Of a DNA stretch of 64,000 nt, positions 10,599 through 20,933 are shown piece by piece. The notes beneath the pieces are model-generated. The model made no database searches. It was not told the DNA's origin and was given only the letters and a program-made list of their open reading frames with translations. Positions within the stretch are counted from its first letter, which is position 1. Each line of letters begins with the position of its first letter. Source of the stretch: Brucella sp. BE17 (GTDB taxonomy: Bacteria; Pseudomonadota; Alphaproteobacteria; Rhizobiales; Rhizobiaceae); contig NZ_CP154467.1 in the NCBI RefSeq assembly GCF_039545455.1, positions 310,001-374,000 of the forward strand, in the 5' to 3' direction. Made by a program: the position numbers and the translations under genes.

Positions 10599-10798
10599 AT
10601 GGGAGAAGTCAAGCTTCTTGCAATGCCGCAGGCGTCCGGATTTATAAGGAATGGTTCCGCAGCTATGACGAAGATGACCAGCCGCGCTGGCCGACGAGCC
10701 GTTCTGGCAGCGTCGCCGTCAAATCACGAAGATGGCGATAAAGGCTGACAGCTCTTAAAACAACAGGCTAAATTGTCCAAGACGGGGTCGAAAAACTG

Positions 10799-11599
10799 CT
10801 ACGGTCCGGCGCAAATTTCGGCACGGGAGAGCTGAACCTGTCCGGCTTCGGCGCTATAGGCGCGAAGACCGTGATGATCCAGTATGATCACCCGATAGCA
10901 GGGGTTGCCTGTTGTCCACCATGCATCGGGCCTCTCGATTTCGGTGATGAAACGGTGTGAGCAGGCCTGTCCCGAACTGTAAGCGATGCCTTCGGGGCTT
11001 GTGCCGGAAAGTGGCACATGGATGTGGCCGAAAATGATATGGCGGATGCCGGCTGCATGTGCGGCGAGGCGGCGCATGATTGCACCATCGTCATGCATGC
11101 CAATATTATCGAAATGCGCAATGCCGGGGTCAAACGGTGGGTGATGAATGAAGACACTGACCGGTAGATTGCCAGCGCTTGAGAGTGTTTTATCCAACCA
11201 TTGCATCCTGTCCGCGCCATAAATGCCGCCGATCACACTGGCTTCATGGCTATCGAGAAACAGCAAGCGCCCGAACGGCGTGTCCTCAAAAAACTGGACA
11301 TAGCCGTTCTCGTCGCGCGGATGGTCCGGAAAAGCATCGATGAATTGCGGACGACGATCATGATTGCCAAGAATCAGGCGTATCTTGAAGGGCACTGGCG
11401 AAAGGATATCGCGCAACAGGGCATAGGCTTCAGGGTCGCCGTGATTGCATAAATCCCCCGTAATAACCAACAGATCCGCATCGGCGTGTTTTTCGACGAT
11501 GTCGTCGATTGCAGCACGCAACTGCTTTTCCGGATCGACGCCGTTCACCACGATGCCCGGTGCCATCAAATGGGTGTCGGTGACTTGAATGATTTTCAT
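10799..11599 (-). CDS. Class III calcineurin-like phosphodiesterase (GpdQ/CpdA type)
   Basis: 266 residues from the ATG at 11599. An in-frame start 48 bases upstream adds a non-conserved tail. Metallophosphoesterase motifs appear in order: DTH near residue 8, ITGD, LGNHD, FIHH and FGHIH, together forming the dinuclear metal centre. Relatives cleave cyclic nucleotides or glycerophosphodiesters. It is the last gene of a five-gene minus-strand operon behind an Ugp-like ABC importer, so hydrolysis of an imported phosphodiester is a reasonable inference. The substrate cannot be read from sequence. Confidence 0.85.
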   Translation of the reverse strand: MKIIQVTDTHLMAPGIVVNGVDPEKQLRAAIDDIVEKHADADLLVITGDLCNHGDPEAYALLRDILSPVPFKIRLILGNHDRRPQFIDAFPDHPRDENGYVQFFEDTPFGRLLFLDSHEASVIGGIYGADRMQWLDKTLSSAGNLPVSVFIHHPPFDPGIAHFDNIGMHDDGAIMRRLAAHAAGIRHIIFGHIHVPLSGTSPEGIAYSSGQACSHRFITEIERPDAWWTTGNPCYRVIILDHHGLRAYSAEAGQVQLSRAEICAGP

Positions 11600-11683
11600 C
11601 TTTCCATCTTTCAATAAAATATGCCGGGCAAGCAGCCCTCCTGTCATGGAGGTTGCTTGCCCGGCATTGGGGCGCTGTCAGGA

Positions 11684-12979
11684 TTATTTCATCAGCGCAT
11701 TGGTCTGATCGACGAGCTCTTTGAGGCCGTTCTCCGGTGTGATTTCACCACGCATTACGCTACCGATGATATCGCGCTGCGTCCGCCAGATACGTACTGA
11801 GTCACCGCCCGGATAACCGGCCCATGGCAGTGAACGGTCAGCCTGTAGCGAGGCGGTTTTCACATTCGGATGCTCCTCGTAATAGGGCGCCAGATAGTCT
11901 GGACCGGTGGCAAGCTTGTTGGTGGGAAGGTAGCCCGTGATGCGCACGATCACGTTTTGCGCTTGCGGGCCGGTAATCCATTTAAGGTATTTCCAGGCGG
12001 CCTGCTGCTTGTCCTTGTCTTGGGTTAAGATAACTGCCGAATTGCCGCCGGTTGGGACACCGCCAGTTTCCGGATTATCCAGCGGAAAGGTTGCGGTCGC
12101 AAGCTTGAAGCGATCGCCGACAAGACCTTCAATGGTCTGCACGTGGGCGGGGGTGGAGAAGATGAAGCCGGTCAGCCCAGCACCAAACTGTTGGCGCGAC
12201 TGATCCCAGTCGAGAAGATTTTGCCCGCCTTCGGTCACGAATTGGCGCGTCAGCTTGAGCGCGTTGAGGCCGTTTTCATTGTCGAAAGCAACCTTTTTAG
12301 TCTCTTCATCGACCAGTTTGCCGCCCTGCTGGAAAACCAGCGATTGCCAGAGCCAGTCGTCCGGCCAGCCATTGATATCATAGCCCATGCCGGAAATCTT
12401 GGAATCGAGCGCGTGGATATTCTTTGCCAGATCGATAAGGCCAGCAAAGGTTTTTGGCATGTTTTCCGGGTCGCCGCCGGCTTTTTTGACAAGATCGGCA
12501 TTGATGAACATGATCGGCGAGGAAGCATTGACCGGCAGGCCATATTGCTTGCCATCGACCTGTCCAAGGGCTGCCATTTTGGGGCTGTAATTCTTGTCGA
12601 GGAAAGCCTGGCCGCCTTCGGCTTCAATAAAGGGCGCGAGATCGGTAATCTGGTTGCGGGGGCTAAGTGTGTGTACCAGTTCCCCTGTCAGATTATATCC
12701 GGAAAAATAGACATCGGGCAATTTGCCGGTAACGGCTGCACGCAGCACCTGCTGCTGGCCTTCATTATAGCCGACGGCGGGTGCGAGAAAATTGATCTTT
12801 ATATCCGGGTTGTTCTTCATGAATTCGTCAGCGAGGGGCTGATGAAATTTTGTAAAACCCGGCAGATTGTAAAGAACGTCGAGTGTTATATCTGTGGCGG
12901 ATGCGATCCGTGGCGCGAAGCTCGTAAGAGCAACGCCAAGGAGCATGCCATTGATAAGGCTGCGGCGGTTGAGTGTCAT
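11684..12979 (-). CDS. ABC transporter extracellular solute-binding protein (UgpB-like)
   Basis: 431 residues with an RRSLINGM n-region, a hydrophobic core and an ASA cleavage site near residue 28. Family-1 binding-protein features include the LPVNASSPIMFIN segment and the GGNSAVIL stretch. It would deliver its ligand from the periplasm to the two permeases encoded just upstream. A GGAGA ribosome site precedes the ATG. The overall gene set resembles sn-glycerol-3-phosphate/glycerophosphodiester importers, but related systems carry sugars, so the ligand is uncertain. Confidence 0.88.
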   Translation of the reverse strand: MTLNRRSLINGMLLGVALTSFAPRIASATDITLDVLYNLPGFTKFHQPLADEFMKNNPDIKINFLAPAVGYNEGQQQVLRAAVTGKLPDVYFSGYNLTGELVHTLSPRNQITDLAPFIEAEGGQAFLDKNYSPKMAALGQVDGKQYGLPVNASSPIMFINADLVKKAGGDPENMPKTFAGLIDLAKNIHALDSKISGMGYDINGWPDDWLWQSLVFQQGGKLVDEETKKVAFDNENGLNALKLTRQFVTEGGQNLLDWDQSRQQFGAGLTGFIFSTPAHVQTIEGLVGDRFKLATATFPLDNPETGGVPTGGNSAVILTQDKDKQQAAWKYLKWITGPQAQNVIVRITGYLPTNKLATGPDYLAPYYEEHPNVKTASLQADRSLPWAGYPGGDSVRIWRTQRDIIGSVMRGEITPENGLKELVDQTNALMK

Positions 12980-13026
12980 GATAGTCTCCGGTTGATTTTG
13001 GGAGGATGGAGAGGGGGAAACGAGGG

Positions 13027-13848
13027 TTACTTCACCCCGGTCATGGTGATGCCTGCGATAAAGTGTCGCCGCGCGAGAAGGAAACAGACGACCATGGGAG
13101 CGGTGATGATGGTCGCACCGGCCATCAGCGCACCGTAATTGGCACCCGATTCAATATCGGCAAAGAAAAGCATGCCGAGTGGCGGTGGGGCGAGGCTGGT
13201 GTCGGAGATCACGATCATTGGCCAATAAAGATCGTTCCAGTGCGCAACGAGTGAGAAGACAGAGAAAGCGGCAAGCGACGGCAATGAGCCGCGCAACACC
13301 AGCCCCCAGCAGATTTCCATTTCGGAAAAACCGTCCATGCGTGCGGCTTCAATGATCTCGTCGGGATAGCTGCGAAACGACTGGTGAAACAGAAAAATTG
13401 CAAAAACCGACAGGAAGAACGGTGCCATCATTGCAAAATAGCTGTTGAGCAGTTCCACCTTGGCAAGACCGACGAAAAGCGGCAGTGCCAATGCCTGGAT
13501 GGGTACGCAAAGGGCTGCAATCACCAGCGCCAGCATTAGCTTGCGGCCCGGAAAGCGCAGTTTTGCCAGTGCATAGGCGGCGGGAACAGCGGTCACGACT
13601 TGTACGAACAGAATACCGAAACAGACGATCACACCGTTCAACATAAAACGGAGCATCGGAACCTGCCCGGTGGCACGAGCGTAGTTTTCAACTGCATCGA
13701 ATTTTTCCGGGATGGGCCAGAGCGAGACGTTGAAAATTTCCGCCGGTGAGCGAATGGAGGTCAGCACCATCCAATAGAATGGCAAGAGCATGACGAAGGC
13801 GCCAAGCGCCAGCACGACATGCGGCAGGTATTTGCGCAGTGGGGCCAT
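13027..13848 (-). CDS. ABC transporter permease (UgpE/MalG-like)
   Basis: 273 residues with six predicted hydrophobic segments. The EAA loop EIIEAARMDGFSEMEICWG near residues 165-185 contacts the ATPase. Its ATG overlaps the stop of the preceding permease by one base (TGATG), so the two subunits are translated together. It forms the inner-membrane channel with the 308-residue partner. Confidence 0.9.
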   Translation of the reverse strand: MAPLRKYLPHVVLALGAFVMLLPFYWMVLTSIRSPAEIFNVSLWPIPEKFDAVENYARATGQVPMLRFMLNGVIVCFGILFVQVVTAVPAAYALAKLRFPGRKLMLALVIAALCVPIQALALPLFVGLAKVELLNSYFAMMAPFFLSVFAIFLFHQSFRSYPDEIIEAARMDGFSEMEICWGLVLRGSLPSLAAFSVFSLVAHWNDLYWPMIVISDTSLAPPPLGMLFFADIESGANYGALMAGATIITAPMVVCFLLARRHFIAGITMTGVK

Positions 13849-14774
13849 CAGTAGTGCACTTTCTTGTCAAGATGTAGCGTCTGGCCGATGGAAAGAACCA
13901 GTACAATGGCAAGGAAAATCAGGGTGAGCGCTGCTGCGTATCCGGTGTTGGAATATTCAAAGCCTTCGAGATAAAGGTCGAACAGAAGCGTTTCCGAGCC
14001 AAAGCGACCTTTGGTCAGAACCGCCACCGTCTCGAACACTTTAAAAGCCGAGATTGACGTTGTGACGACAACGAACATCGTGGTTGGCCCGAGCATCGGC
14101 CATGTCACGGTCAAGAAGCGGTCGATTGGGTTTTTCGCACCGTCAAGACGGGCTGCTTCGTGTAAATCCTTGGGGATTGCGGTGAGACCTGCCAGAAACA
14201 GGATCATGTTGAAGCCCAGCACCTGCCAGATACCCATCAGCGCCATGGTGGGGATCAAAAGCGACGGATTGGATAGGAAGGATATCGGCTCGAAGCCGAA
14301 CCATTTTATCAACGCATTGACCGGCCCGATGGAGGGATGCAGCAAAAACTGCCAGACGGTCGCCATGGCCACAAGGGTTGCCGTGACGGGCAGGAAATAG
14401 GCCACTTCCCAGAAAGCTCTGCTCTTCTTGCGATTATAGACCAAAAGGGCAACGCCAAGCGCCATAAACACCCCGAACGGAATGACGATCAGCGCGTAAA
14501 TGACCGTGTTGCGAAGTGCACGCATGAAGACTGGATCGGAAAAGGCATTGATGAAATTATCAAGCCCGATAAAGCTGAACGATAGCGCGCCAAGCTGGTA
14601 ATCAGTGACCGAGAATCCGGCCAGAACGATCATCGGAATGATGTAGGTTGCGAGGAGCAGCAGGCCAGCGGGGGCGGCAAACAGAAGACCACGCAGGACG
14701 AGGCGTCTCGCCGCGTTCGACTGGCGCGGCTTGGCCGTAACTGCATTCAATGTTGGAAAATCAGTTGCCGTCAT
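13848..14774 (-). CDS. ABC transporter permease (UgpA/MalF-like)
   Basis: 308 residues. An N-terminal cytoplasmic tail precedes a first membrane segment at about residues 30-50, then five more segments and the EAA loop DLHEAARLDGAKNPIDRF. Its start overlaps the stop of the ATPase gene (ATGA). It is the partner of the permease encoded immediately downstream. Confidence 0.9.
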   Translation of the reverse strand: MTATDFPTLNAVTAKPRQSNAARRLVLRGLLFAAPAGLLLLATYIIPMIVLAGFSVTDYQLGALSFSFIGLDNFINAFSDPVFMRALRNTVIYALIVIPFGVFMALGVALLVYNRKKSRAFWEVAYFLPVTATLVAMATVWQFLLHPSIGPVNALIKWFGFEPISFLSNPSLLIPTMALMGIWQVLGFNMILFLAGLTAIPKDLHEAARLDGAKNPIDRFLTVTWPMLGPTTMFVVVTTSISAFKVFETVAVLTKGRFGSETLLFDLYLEGFEYSNTGYAAALTLIFLAIVLVLSIGQTLHLDKKVHY

Positions 14775-15910
14775 GCCGCCACCCGTTCACGTGCGACTTG
14801 CAGACGTTGGCCGTTTTCAGCGAACAGATGCGCCTTTTCAGATGAATACCCGATATGAAGTCGACCATCTGCGTCAGCGCCGAGCGTGTCGCCCGCACGC
14901 TGGCGTAACGTGACTTCGATATTGTCGTCATTGGCGAGGCGACAGGTGACGAAACGATCCGAGCCGTGGGTTTCGCTGCGCATGACACGCGCTGCGAGAC
15001 CCTTCGTTGAAGCGCGCAGGTCTTCCGCACGTAGACCCAGCATGGCCGGTCCATTTTGACCGGCGCCAACATTGATCCCAAGCATTTCTCCGCAGAAGCT
15101 GACGCGGCCTTGAATATCGACTTCGACCGGCAGCAGGTTGATCGATGGCGTGCCGATGAAGCGGGCAACGGTCAAGGTTGCGGGGCGGCTATAGAGTTCG
15201 TCTGGCGTTCCCAATTGCTCAATGCGACCTTCCGACATGAGCGCGATGCGGTCGGACATCGTCATGGCTTCGATCTGGTCATGGGTGACATAGATGAAGG
15301 TCGCGCCCAGACGACGATGCAGGCGGGCCAGTTCGTCACGCATATGCGCACGCAGCTTGGCATCGAGATTGGAAAGCGGTTCATCCATCAAAAAGGCTGC
15401 TGGTGAGCGAACCAGCGCACGCGCCAATGCCACCCGCTGGCGTTGTCCGCCAGAAAGCTGCGCCGGTTTGCGCTCCAGCAAATGTTCGATCTGCAAGGTC
15501 TCGGCAGCCTCAACCACGGCGGCATCGATTTGTGCCAGTGCTGCGGAACCGGCCATCATGCGTCCGACCAGCGGCAGACGAGCGGAGAGTGACAGGCGGC
15601 GCATACGAAGCGGCGTTGCAATGTTCTGGCGCACGCTCATATGCGGATAAAGCGCATAGGATTGAAACACCATCGCCAGATTGCGCTCGCTCGGATCGAT
15701 ATCGGTGACATCCTTGTCGCCGATGGCAACCGTGCCGGTATCGGGCGCTTCAAGACCGGCGATGATCCGCAGCAAAGTCGATTTTCCGCAACCCGACATG
15801 CCTACGAGTGAAATGAACTCTCCGGCGCGAATGGAAAGATCGATGCCTTTGAGGACGGCATTGCCTTCAAAGGCCTTTCCGATATTCGAGAGTTCAACTG
15901 ACTGGCGCAT
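14771..15910 (-). CDS. ABC transporter ATP-binding protein (UgpC/MalK-like)
   Basis: 379 residues from ATG 15910, which has AAGGAG eight bases upstream. The GTG three codons earlier overlaps that site and is not used here. Walker A GMSGCGKST, signature LSGGQRQRVALARAL and Walker B FLMDEPLSNLD are intact. The C-terminal extension after about residue 235 is the OB-fold regulatory domain of CUT1-type ATPases. First gene of the minus-strand operon ATPase-permease-permease-binding protein-phosphodiesterase. Confidence 0.92.
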   Translation of the reverse strand: MRQSVELSNIGKAFEGNAVLKGIDLSIRAGEFISLVGMSGCGKSTLLRIIAGLEAPDTGTVAIGDKDVTDIDPSERNLAMVFQSYALYPHMSVRQNIATPLRMRRLSLSARLPLVGRMMAGSAALAQIDAAVVEAAETLQIEHLLERKPAQLSGGQRQRVALARALVRSPAAFLMDEPLSNLDAKLRAHMRDELARLHRRLGATFIYVTHDQIEAMTMSDRIALMSEGRIEQLGTPDELYSRPATLTVARFIGTPSINLLPVEVDIQGRVSFCGEMLGINVGAGQNGPAMLGLRAEDLRASTKGLAARVMRSETHGSDRFVTCRLANDDNIEVTLRQRAGDTLGADADGRLHIGYSSEKAHLFAENGQRLQVARERVAA

Positions 15911-16443
15911 ATTCCGCACTCCTTATCCAAGGCGATGCCTATGCGGTTCATCGGTGACAGATGGACGAAGGTTCGATGAAAGTTAGATGACAATCCCAAA
16001 TCGCGATGTTGGCGTAGGTTTGTGACAGCCGCAGGTCTTGTCCCAAGACCGCCAGAAGGTTGGGCCTGCCAAACCAAGCTCTAAGGGAAGGTGTCGAATG
16101 CAAGGTCATCCGGTGGCATTTAATGCTGGGTCTTCGACGTGAGATCGGCTCTTTCATGCGCAACGGAAAACTATAAAGCCCGGTAACAAAAGGCGTCAAC
16201 GACCTTAGCAAGGCTCTGCTTCGCTTTCATACGGATGGCGAGGGCGGAAGTCTTCGATAGGAAACGGCCTTATGGTGGCACTCTCTAGAGGTGGCATATT
16301 CAGTTTTGGTTGTTAAAACGCACCCGTAATGTGCCTTTCCATTTTTGGGGGTGCGTGTAAAACAAGACCGCCGGATTGTTACCTGTATTAGAGCAGGGTG
16401 GTCAGGCGGGAGAGTTTTGAAGTCTGTTGGAGGAGCATTGAGC
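15911..16443. other. 533-bp divergent intergenic region
   Basis: No convincing gene. It must hold the promoters of the minus-strand ABC operon and of the plus-strand hydrolase gene. An 8-bp inverted repeat ACGCACCC / GGGTGCGT (16318-16325 and 16349-16356) lies about 90 bases before the hydrolase start and could be an operator. Nothing else recognised. Confidence 0.5.
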
Positions 16444-17586
16444 GTGGGTATGGAATTATTCGCATCTGGAACATTTGTCGGTCGGGCTTGGAGCCCTGAG
16501 GCCCAAGGACCTATCCTCGTAACGCTGCGTGCGGGCCGCGTTATCGATATTACCGACAAGGCCGCGCCGACCATGCGCGATCTTCTGGAGCACAATGATG
16601 TGGCCGCCTATGTGCGCAGCGTATCCGGTCGCGATATCGCTTCGCTTGAAGAGCTTTTTGCGGGCAGCCCCAATGATGAGAAAAGCCTGCATCTGCTGGC
16701 TCCCAACGACCTGCAGGCCATCAAGGCCTGTGGTGTAACATTTGCCCGCTCGATGATTGAACGGGTGATCGAGGAAATGGCTTCCGGTGATCCGGATATG
16801 GCGCTAAAAATCCGCGAGCGCGTTGGTGCAATCATCGGCGACAGTCTGCGCAATTTGAAGGCCGGATCGCCTGAAGCCGCGCGTGTCAAGGCGGCTTTGA
16901 TAGAAGAGGGCGTGTGGTCGCAATATCTCGAAGTCGGGATCGGTCCGGATGCTGAGGTGTTTACCAAGAGCCAGCCGATGTCGGCGGTCGGCCATGGTTG
17001 CGATGTCGGTCTGCATCCCATATCCACCTGGAACAATCCCGAGCCGGAAGTGGTGCTGGTGGTCGATAGCCAGGGTCGCGTCAAGGGAGCGACACTTGGC
17101 AATGACGTCAACTTGCGTGATGTCGAAGGGCGCTCCGCGCTGCTGCTCGGCAAGGCGAAGGACAATAATGCGTCTTGTTCTGTCGGACCTTTCATCCGGC
17201 TGTTTGACGAAACCTATACGCTGGATGACGTGCGCTCGGCGGAGCTTACGCTGAAAGTCGAGGGACCGGACGGCTATATACTTGATGGCCACAGTTCGAT
17301 GAAGGAAATCAGCCGCGATCCGCTGGAACTGGTTGCTCAGACGATTGGCAGCCACCACCAATATCCCGACGGTTTTGTTCTCTTTATGGGGACATTGTTC
17401 GCACCGGTGGAAGACCGTGATATCCCGGGGCAGGGCTTTACGCACAAGATCGGTGATGTGGTGACGATTTCCAACCCACAGCTTGGCGCTCTAACCAACC
17501 GCGTCCGTCTTTCTACCGAATGCGATCCCTGGTGCTTCGGTGTTTCGCATCTGATGCGCAATCTTGCCGCGCGCGATCTGATTTAG
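16444..17586 (+). CDS. Fumarylacetoacetate hydrolase family protein
   Basis: 380 residues from GTG 16444, chosen because GGAGGAG lies eight bases upstream. ATG 16450 is the alternative, and a start at 16345 is too long. Family features include VGIGPDAEVFTKSQP, NPEPEVVLVV and the acidic/Asn segment ATLGNDVNLRDVEGRSA, which would supply the divalent-metal site. Relatives act on 2-keto-3-deoxy sugar acids or acylpyruvates. The length and the N-terminal domain before residue 160 resemble the sugar-acid dehydratase branch more than short FAHD hydrolases. The exact substrate is unknown. Confidence 0.8.
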   Translation: MGMELFASGTFVGRAWSPEAQGPILVTLRAGRVIDITDKAAPTMRDLLEHNDVAAYVRSVSGRDIASLEELFAGSPNDEKSLHLLAPNDLQAIKACGVTFARSMIERVIEEMASGDPDMALKIRERVGAIIGDSLRNLKAGSPEAARVKAALIEEGVWSQYLEVGIGPDAEVFTKSQPMSAVGHGCDVGLHPISTWNNPEPEVVLVVDSQGRVKGATLGNDVNLRDVEGRSALLLGKAKDNNASCSVGPFIRLFDETYTLDDVRSAELTLKVEGPDGYILDGHSSMKEISRDPLELVAQTIGSHHQYPDGFVLFMGTLFAPVEDRDIPGQGFTHKIGDVVTISNPQLGALTNRVRLSTECDPWCFGVSHLMRNLAARDLI

Positions 17587-17660
17587 TGGATCGTTTGAAT
17601 TTGACGTTTGAAAGAGTGTTCTTTGCGCGGGTTTCAGAGGTCAAGTTTAATCCAATAAAA

Positions 17661-17702
17661 CGTATTCCGAAAAGTGTGAAACGGTTTTCGGAATGCGCTC
17701 TA
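17661..17702. repeat. Palindromic intergenic repeat, copy 1
   Basis: Arms ATTCCGAAAA (17664-17673) and TTTTCGGAAT (17685-17694) flank an 11-base centre, followed by GCGCTCT. The 25-bp core is present again at 55145-55169 in inverse orientation with one mismatch, and both copies are followed by ATGCGCTCT. Elements of this kind (CCGAAAA-about 15-TTTTCGG) are dispersed in Hyphomicrobiales genomes. Here it lies between the convergent hydrolase gene and betB. Confidence 0.75.
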
Positions 17703-17796
17703 TACCAAGATCATAAAATGCAGCCGACATTTAATGGTCGGCACCGGTATGCCGGGCCGATCGAGCACTGCGTAATCTGCCGCCGTTGTGAAAGGG

Positions 17797-19260
17797 TCAA
17801 TAGGGACTTTCAACCTTACCCATCTCGACATAGACGGTCTTGATCTGGCTGTAATGCTCCAGTGCCGCTCGTCCGTTTTCACGACCGATACCCGATTGCT
17901 TGTAGCCGCCGAACGGCACTTCCACCGGGGTCAGATTATAGGCATTGATCCAGCAGGTCCCGGCCTTGATCTGGCCGATGACACGATGACCGCGTGAGAG
18001 GTCACCGGTAAAGACCCCTGCCGCAAGGCCGAATTCGGTTTCATTGGCGCGCGCAATTACTTCGTCCTCGTCAGAGAATTCAAGAATGCTCATGACGGGT
18101 CCGAAAATTTCCTCGCGCGCAATCGTCATCTGGTCGGTGACGTCGGTGAAGATGGTCGGCTCGATAAAGAAACCGTTATCGAAGCCCTGCAATTTCGGTA
18201 TCCCGCCGCCATATGTGAGCGTCGCTCCCTCTTCTTTGCCTTTCTTGATGTAAGACAGAACCTTGTCGCGCTGGGCGGCACTGATCAGCGGTCCCATCTG
18301 CGTTGTATCGTCGAGCGGATCGCCGATACGGATCGTGGCAGTGCGTTCCACAAGACGGTCTACGAACTTCTTGCGGATATTTTTATGCACGAAGACGCGG
18401 GTACCGTTGGAACAGACCTGTCCCGTTGAATAGAAATTACCGAGCATGGCACCGCCGATGGCACTTTCAAGGCCAGCATCGTCGAAGACGATGATGGGAG
18501 ATTTTCCACCCAATTCCAGCGTGGCATGTTTCAACTGACCGCCGGCTTCGGCCATGATGCGTTTGCCGGTTGGCACAGAGCCGGTCAGGGAAACTTTTGC
18601 GGTCAGACGATGGTTGACCAGCGCTGCCCCTACATCGCCAAAACCCTGCACGACATTGAAAAGCCCGTCAGGTAAACCTGCTTCCTTATAAGCTTCGGCA
18701 AGCGCAAGCGCTGACAGTGGCGTGTTTTCCGATGGTTTAAAGATGAAGGCATTGCCCATAGCAAGTGCCGGAGCCGATTTCCATGCTGCGATCTGAATGG
18801 GATAATTCCACGCGCCGATGCCGATGCAAATGCCGAGCGCTTCACGTCGTGTATAGGCAAATGACTCGCCCAGATCGACATATTCGCCGTTGAAGCTGGA
18901 AACCACACCACCGAAAAACTCCAGCGCATCGGCAGCGGATGCTGCGTCCGCCACCAGTGTTTCCTGTAGCGCTTTGCCGGTATCGAGTGTTTCGAGCTTG
19001 GAGAGTTTTTTGTTCTTCTCGCGCAGGATTTCTGCAGTGCGGCGCAGAATGCGTCCGCGCTCGATGGGTTTAAGCGCTGCCCAGGCCTCTTGTGCCTTGA
19101 GTGCGGCGGCAAAAGCGCTTTCTATTACAGCGGGTGTGGCGGAATAAAGCTTAGCGATTTCTTCGCCCGTTGCCGCATAGATAACAGGAAGCGGTGTACC
19201 AGTCTTGTCTTCTACAAATGCGCCGCCGACAAAATGCGAGGCCTTGGGTTGTGCTTTCAT
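17797..19260 (-). CDS. betB: Betaine aldehyde dehydrogenase BetB
   Basis: 487 residues. Oxidises betaine aldehyde to glycine betaine with NAD(P)+. ALDH motifs are complete: the general-base Glu in LELGGKSP, the catalytic Cys in [11 protein letters not shown], and the C-terminal [18 protein letters not shown]. Third gene of the minus-strand betI-betA-betB operon, 21 bp after betA. Glycine betaine serves as osmoprotectant and, in these bacteria, also as a carbon and nitrogen source. Confidence 0.95.
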   Translation of the reverse strand: MKAQPKASHFVGGAFVEDKTGTPLPVIYAATGEEIAKLYSATPAVIESAFAAALKAQEAWAALKPIERGRILRRTAEILREKNKKLSKLETLDTGKALQETLVADAASAADALEFFGGVVSSFNGEYVDLGESFAYTRREALGICIGIGAWNYPIQIAAWKSAPALAMGNAFIFKPSENTPLSALALAEAYKEAGLPDGLFNVVQGFGDVGAALVNHRLTAKVSLTGSVPTGKRIMAEAGGQLKHATLELGGKSPIIVFDDAGLESAIGGAMLGNFYSTGQVCSNGTRVFVHKNIRKKFVDRLVERTATIRIGDPLDDTTQMGPLISAAQRDKVLSYIKKGKEEGATLTYGGGIPKLQGFDNGFFIEPTIFTDVTDQMTIAREEIFGPVMSILEFSDEDEVIARANETEFGLAAGVFTGDLSRGHRVIGQIKAGTCWINAYNLTPVEVPFGGYKQSGIGRENGRAALEHYSQIKTVYVEMGKVESPY

Positions 19261-19281
19261 GTCTCTATCCTCAAAGTTTCA

Positions 19282-20931
19282 TCAGCGGTCGCTGGTCTGC
19301 CAACGCGGATTGATCCACGGCTCCTGATTGGAGCATGGCAGCGGCGTGCGCCCCAGAATGTGATCGGCGGCTTTTTCGCCCACCATGATCGATGGGCCAT
19401 TAAGATTGCCGTTGGTGATGCGTGGGAAAATCGACGAGTCTGCGACCCTTAGGTTTTCCACACCGATCACCCGGCATTCAGAATCAACCACCGCGAGCGG
19501 ATCGTCAACCGCCCCCATCTTGGCTGTGCCGCAAGGGTGGAATGCGCTTTCTACATGTGCGCGCAGAAAATCGTCTATCTGTTCATCCGATTGCACGTGC
19601 TCGCCGGGCTGAATTTCGCTACCCCTATAGGGATCGAAAGCCGCTTGTCCGAAAATTTCCCGTGTGAGGCGTACGCAATGGCGGAAATCGGTCCAATCGT
19701 CTTCGTGCGACATGTAATTGAACTTGATTATGGGTTTTTCACGCGGATTGGCAGAACGCAACGCCACGCTGCCGCGCGATTTCGAGCGCATCGGGCCGAC
19801 ATGCGCCTGAAATCCGTGAGCTGGTGCTGCCGCCTTGCCGTCATATCGGATGGCGGCGGGCAAAAAGTGGTACTGGATATCGGGATATTCGACGCCTGGC
19901 CTGGAGCGCAGGAAAGCTGCGGATTCAAAATGATTGGTCGCGCCTTCGCCCGATTTGAAGAGCAGCCATTGCGCACCGATGCGGGCTTTCGAGAACAGGT
20001 TCAGCTTGGAATAGAGCGTGATGGGCTGCGTACATTCCTGCTGGATATAGACTTCCAGATGGTCCTGAAGATTGTGCCCAACACCGGGGCGGTCCACCAC
20101 CACGTCGATGCCGTGTTCGCGCAGATGTGCCGCTGGACCAATGCCCGAAAGCATCAGCAATTTGGGCGAATTGATGGAAGAAGCCGCAATGATCACGTCA
20201 CGGCGTGCACGCACCGTTGCAAAACTGCGCCCCGCCTCGATCTCCACGCCCACGGCACGGTTTCCCTCCAGCACTATCTTGCGCGCAAGGCCTTTGACCA
20301 ATTGCACATTCGGGCGCTTGAGGGCCGGTTTCAGATAGGCGTTGGCTGCGGACCAGCGGCGACCCTTATGGATCGTCTGCTCCATTGGGCCAAAGCCTTC
20401 CTGCTTTGCACCATTATAATCCTGAGTGAGCTCAAAACCTGCTTCGCGCCCTGCTTGCACAAATGCGTGAAATAGGGGGTTATCGCGGCGGCCGCGCTGG
20501 ATATGCAAGGGGCCGTCGGTTCCGCGCCAGTCTTCCTCTCCGCCATGGGAACTTTCCATGCGCTTGAAATAGGGCAGCACGTCAGCGAAGCTCCAGCCCT
20601 GTGCCCCGCTTTGCGACCAATGGTCAAAATCACGGGCATGACCGCGTACATAGACCATACCATTAATGGAAGACGAGCCGCCAAGAACTTTGCCGCGCGG
20701 GGTAACAAGGCTGCGCCCACCCAGATGGGGTTCCGGTTCGGTCGAAAATCCCCAGTCATAGGTTGCCATATTCATCGGGAAGGATAGGGCAGCGGGCATC
20801 TGGATCAACGGCCCCACATCCGGCACACCATATTCGATGACGATGACCGAGTGGCGACCGTCCTCGGAAAGGCGATAAGCCATGGCTGAGCCGGCTGAGC
20901 CGGAGCCGATGATTACAAAATCCGCTTCCAT
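19282..20931 (-). CDS. betA: Choline dehydrogenase BetA
   Basis: 549 residues from ATG 20931, with GGGG eight bases upstream. A much longer in-frame extension reaches back through betI and is spurious. This is a GMC-family FAD enzyme oxidising choline to betaine aldehyde. The N-terminal FAD motif [18 protein letters not shown] signature [14 protein letters not shown], active-site His in [13 protein letters not shown] and C-terminal [17 protein letters not shown] are all present. It begins three bases beyond the betI stop, so the two genes are tightly coupled. Confidence 0.95.
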   Translation of the reverse strand: MEADFVIIGSGSAGSAMAYRLSEDGRHSVIVIEYGVPDVGPLIQMPAALSFPMNMATYDWGFSTEPEPHLGGRSLVTPRGKVLGGSSSINGMVYVRGHARDFDHWSQSGAQGWSFADVLPYFKRMESSHGGEEDWRGTDGPLHIQRGRRDNPLFHAFVQAGREAGFELTQDYNGAKQEGFGPMEQTIHKGRRWSAANAYLKPALKRPNVQLVKGLARKIVLEGNRAVGVEIEAGRSFATVRARRDVIIAASSINSPKLLMLSGIGPAAHLREHGIDVVVDRPGVGHNLQDHLEVYIQQECTQPITLYSKLNLFSKARIGAQWLLFKSGEGATNHFESAAFLRSRPGVEYPDIQYHFLPAAIRYDGKAAAPAHGFQAHVGPMRSKSRGSVALRSANPREKPIIKFNYMSHEDDWTDFRHCVRLTREIFGQAAFDPYRGSEIQPGEHVQSDEQIDDFLRAHVESAFHPCGTAKMGAVDDPLAVVDSECRVIGVENLRVADSSIFPRITNGNLNGPSIMVGEKAADHILGRTPLPCSNQEPWINPRWQTSDR

Positions 20932-20933
20932 GA

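Noticed and set aside
10599..10798. Short open frames after the autotransporter terminator
   Set aside because: No ribosome site, no recognisable similarity, and probably non-coding.
12143..13138. Plus-strand 331-codon open frame across the binding protein gene
   Set aside because: Antisense to two well supported ABC genes.
19537..20475. Plus-strand 312-codon open frame
   Set aside because: Antisense to betA, which has full GMC motifs.
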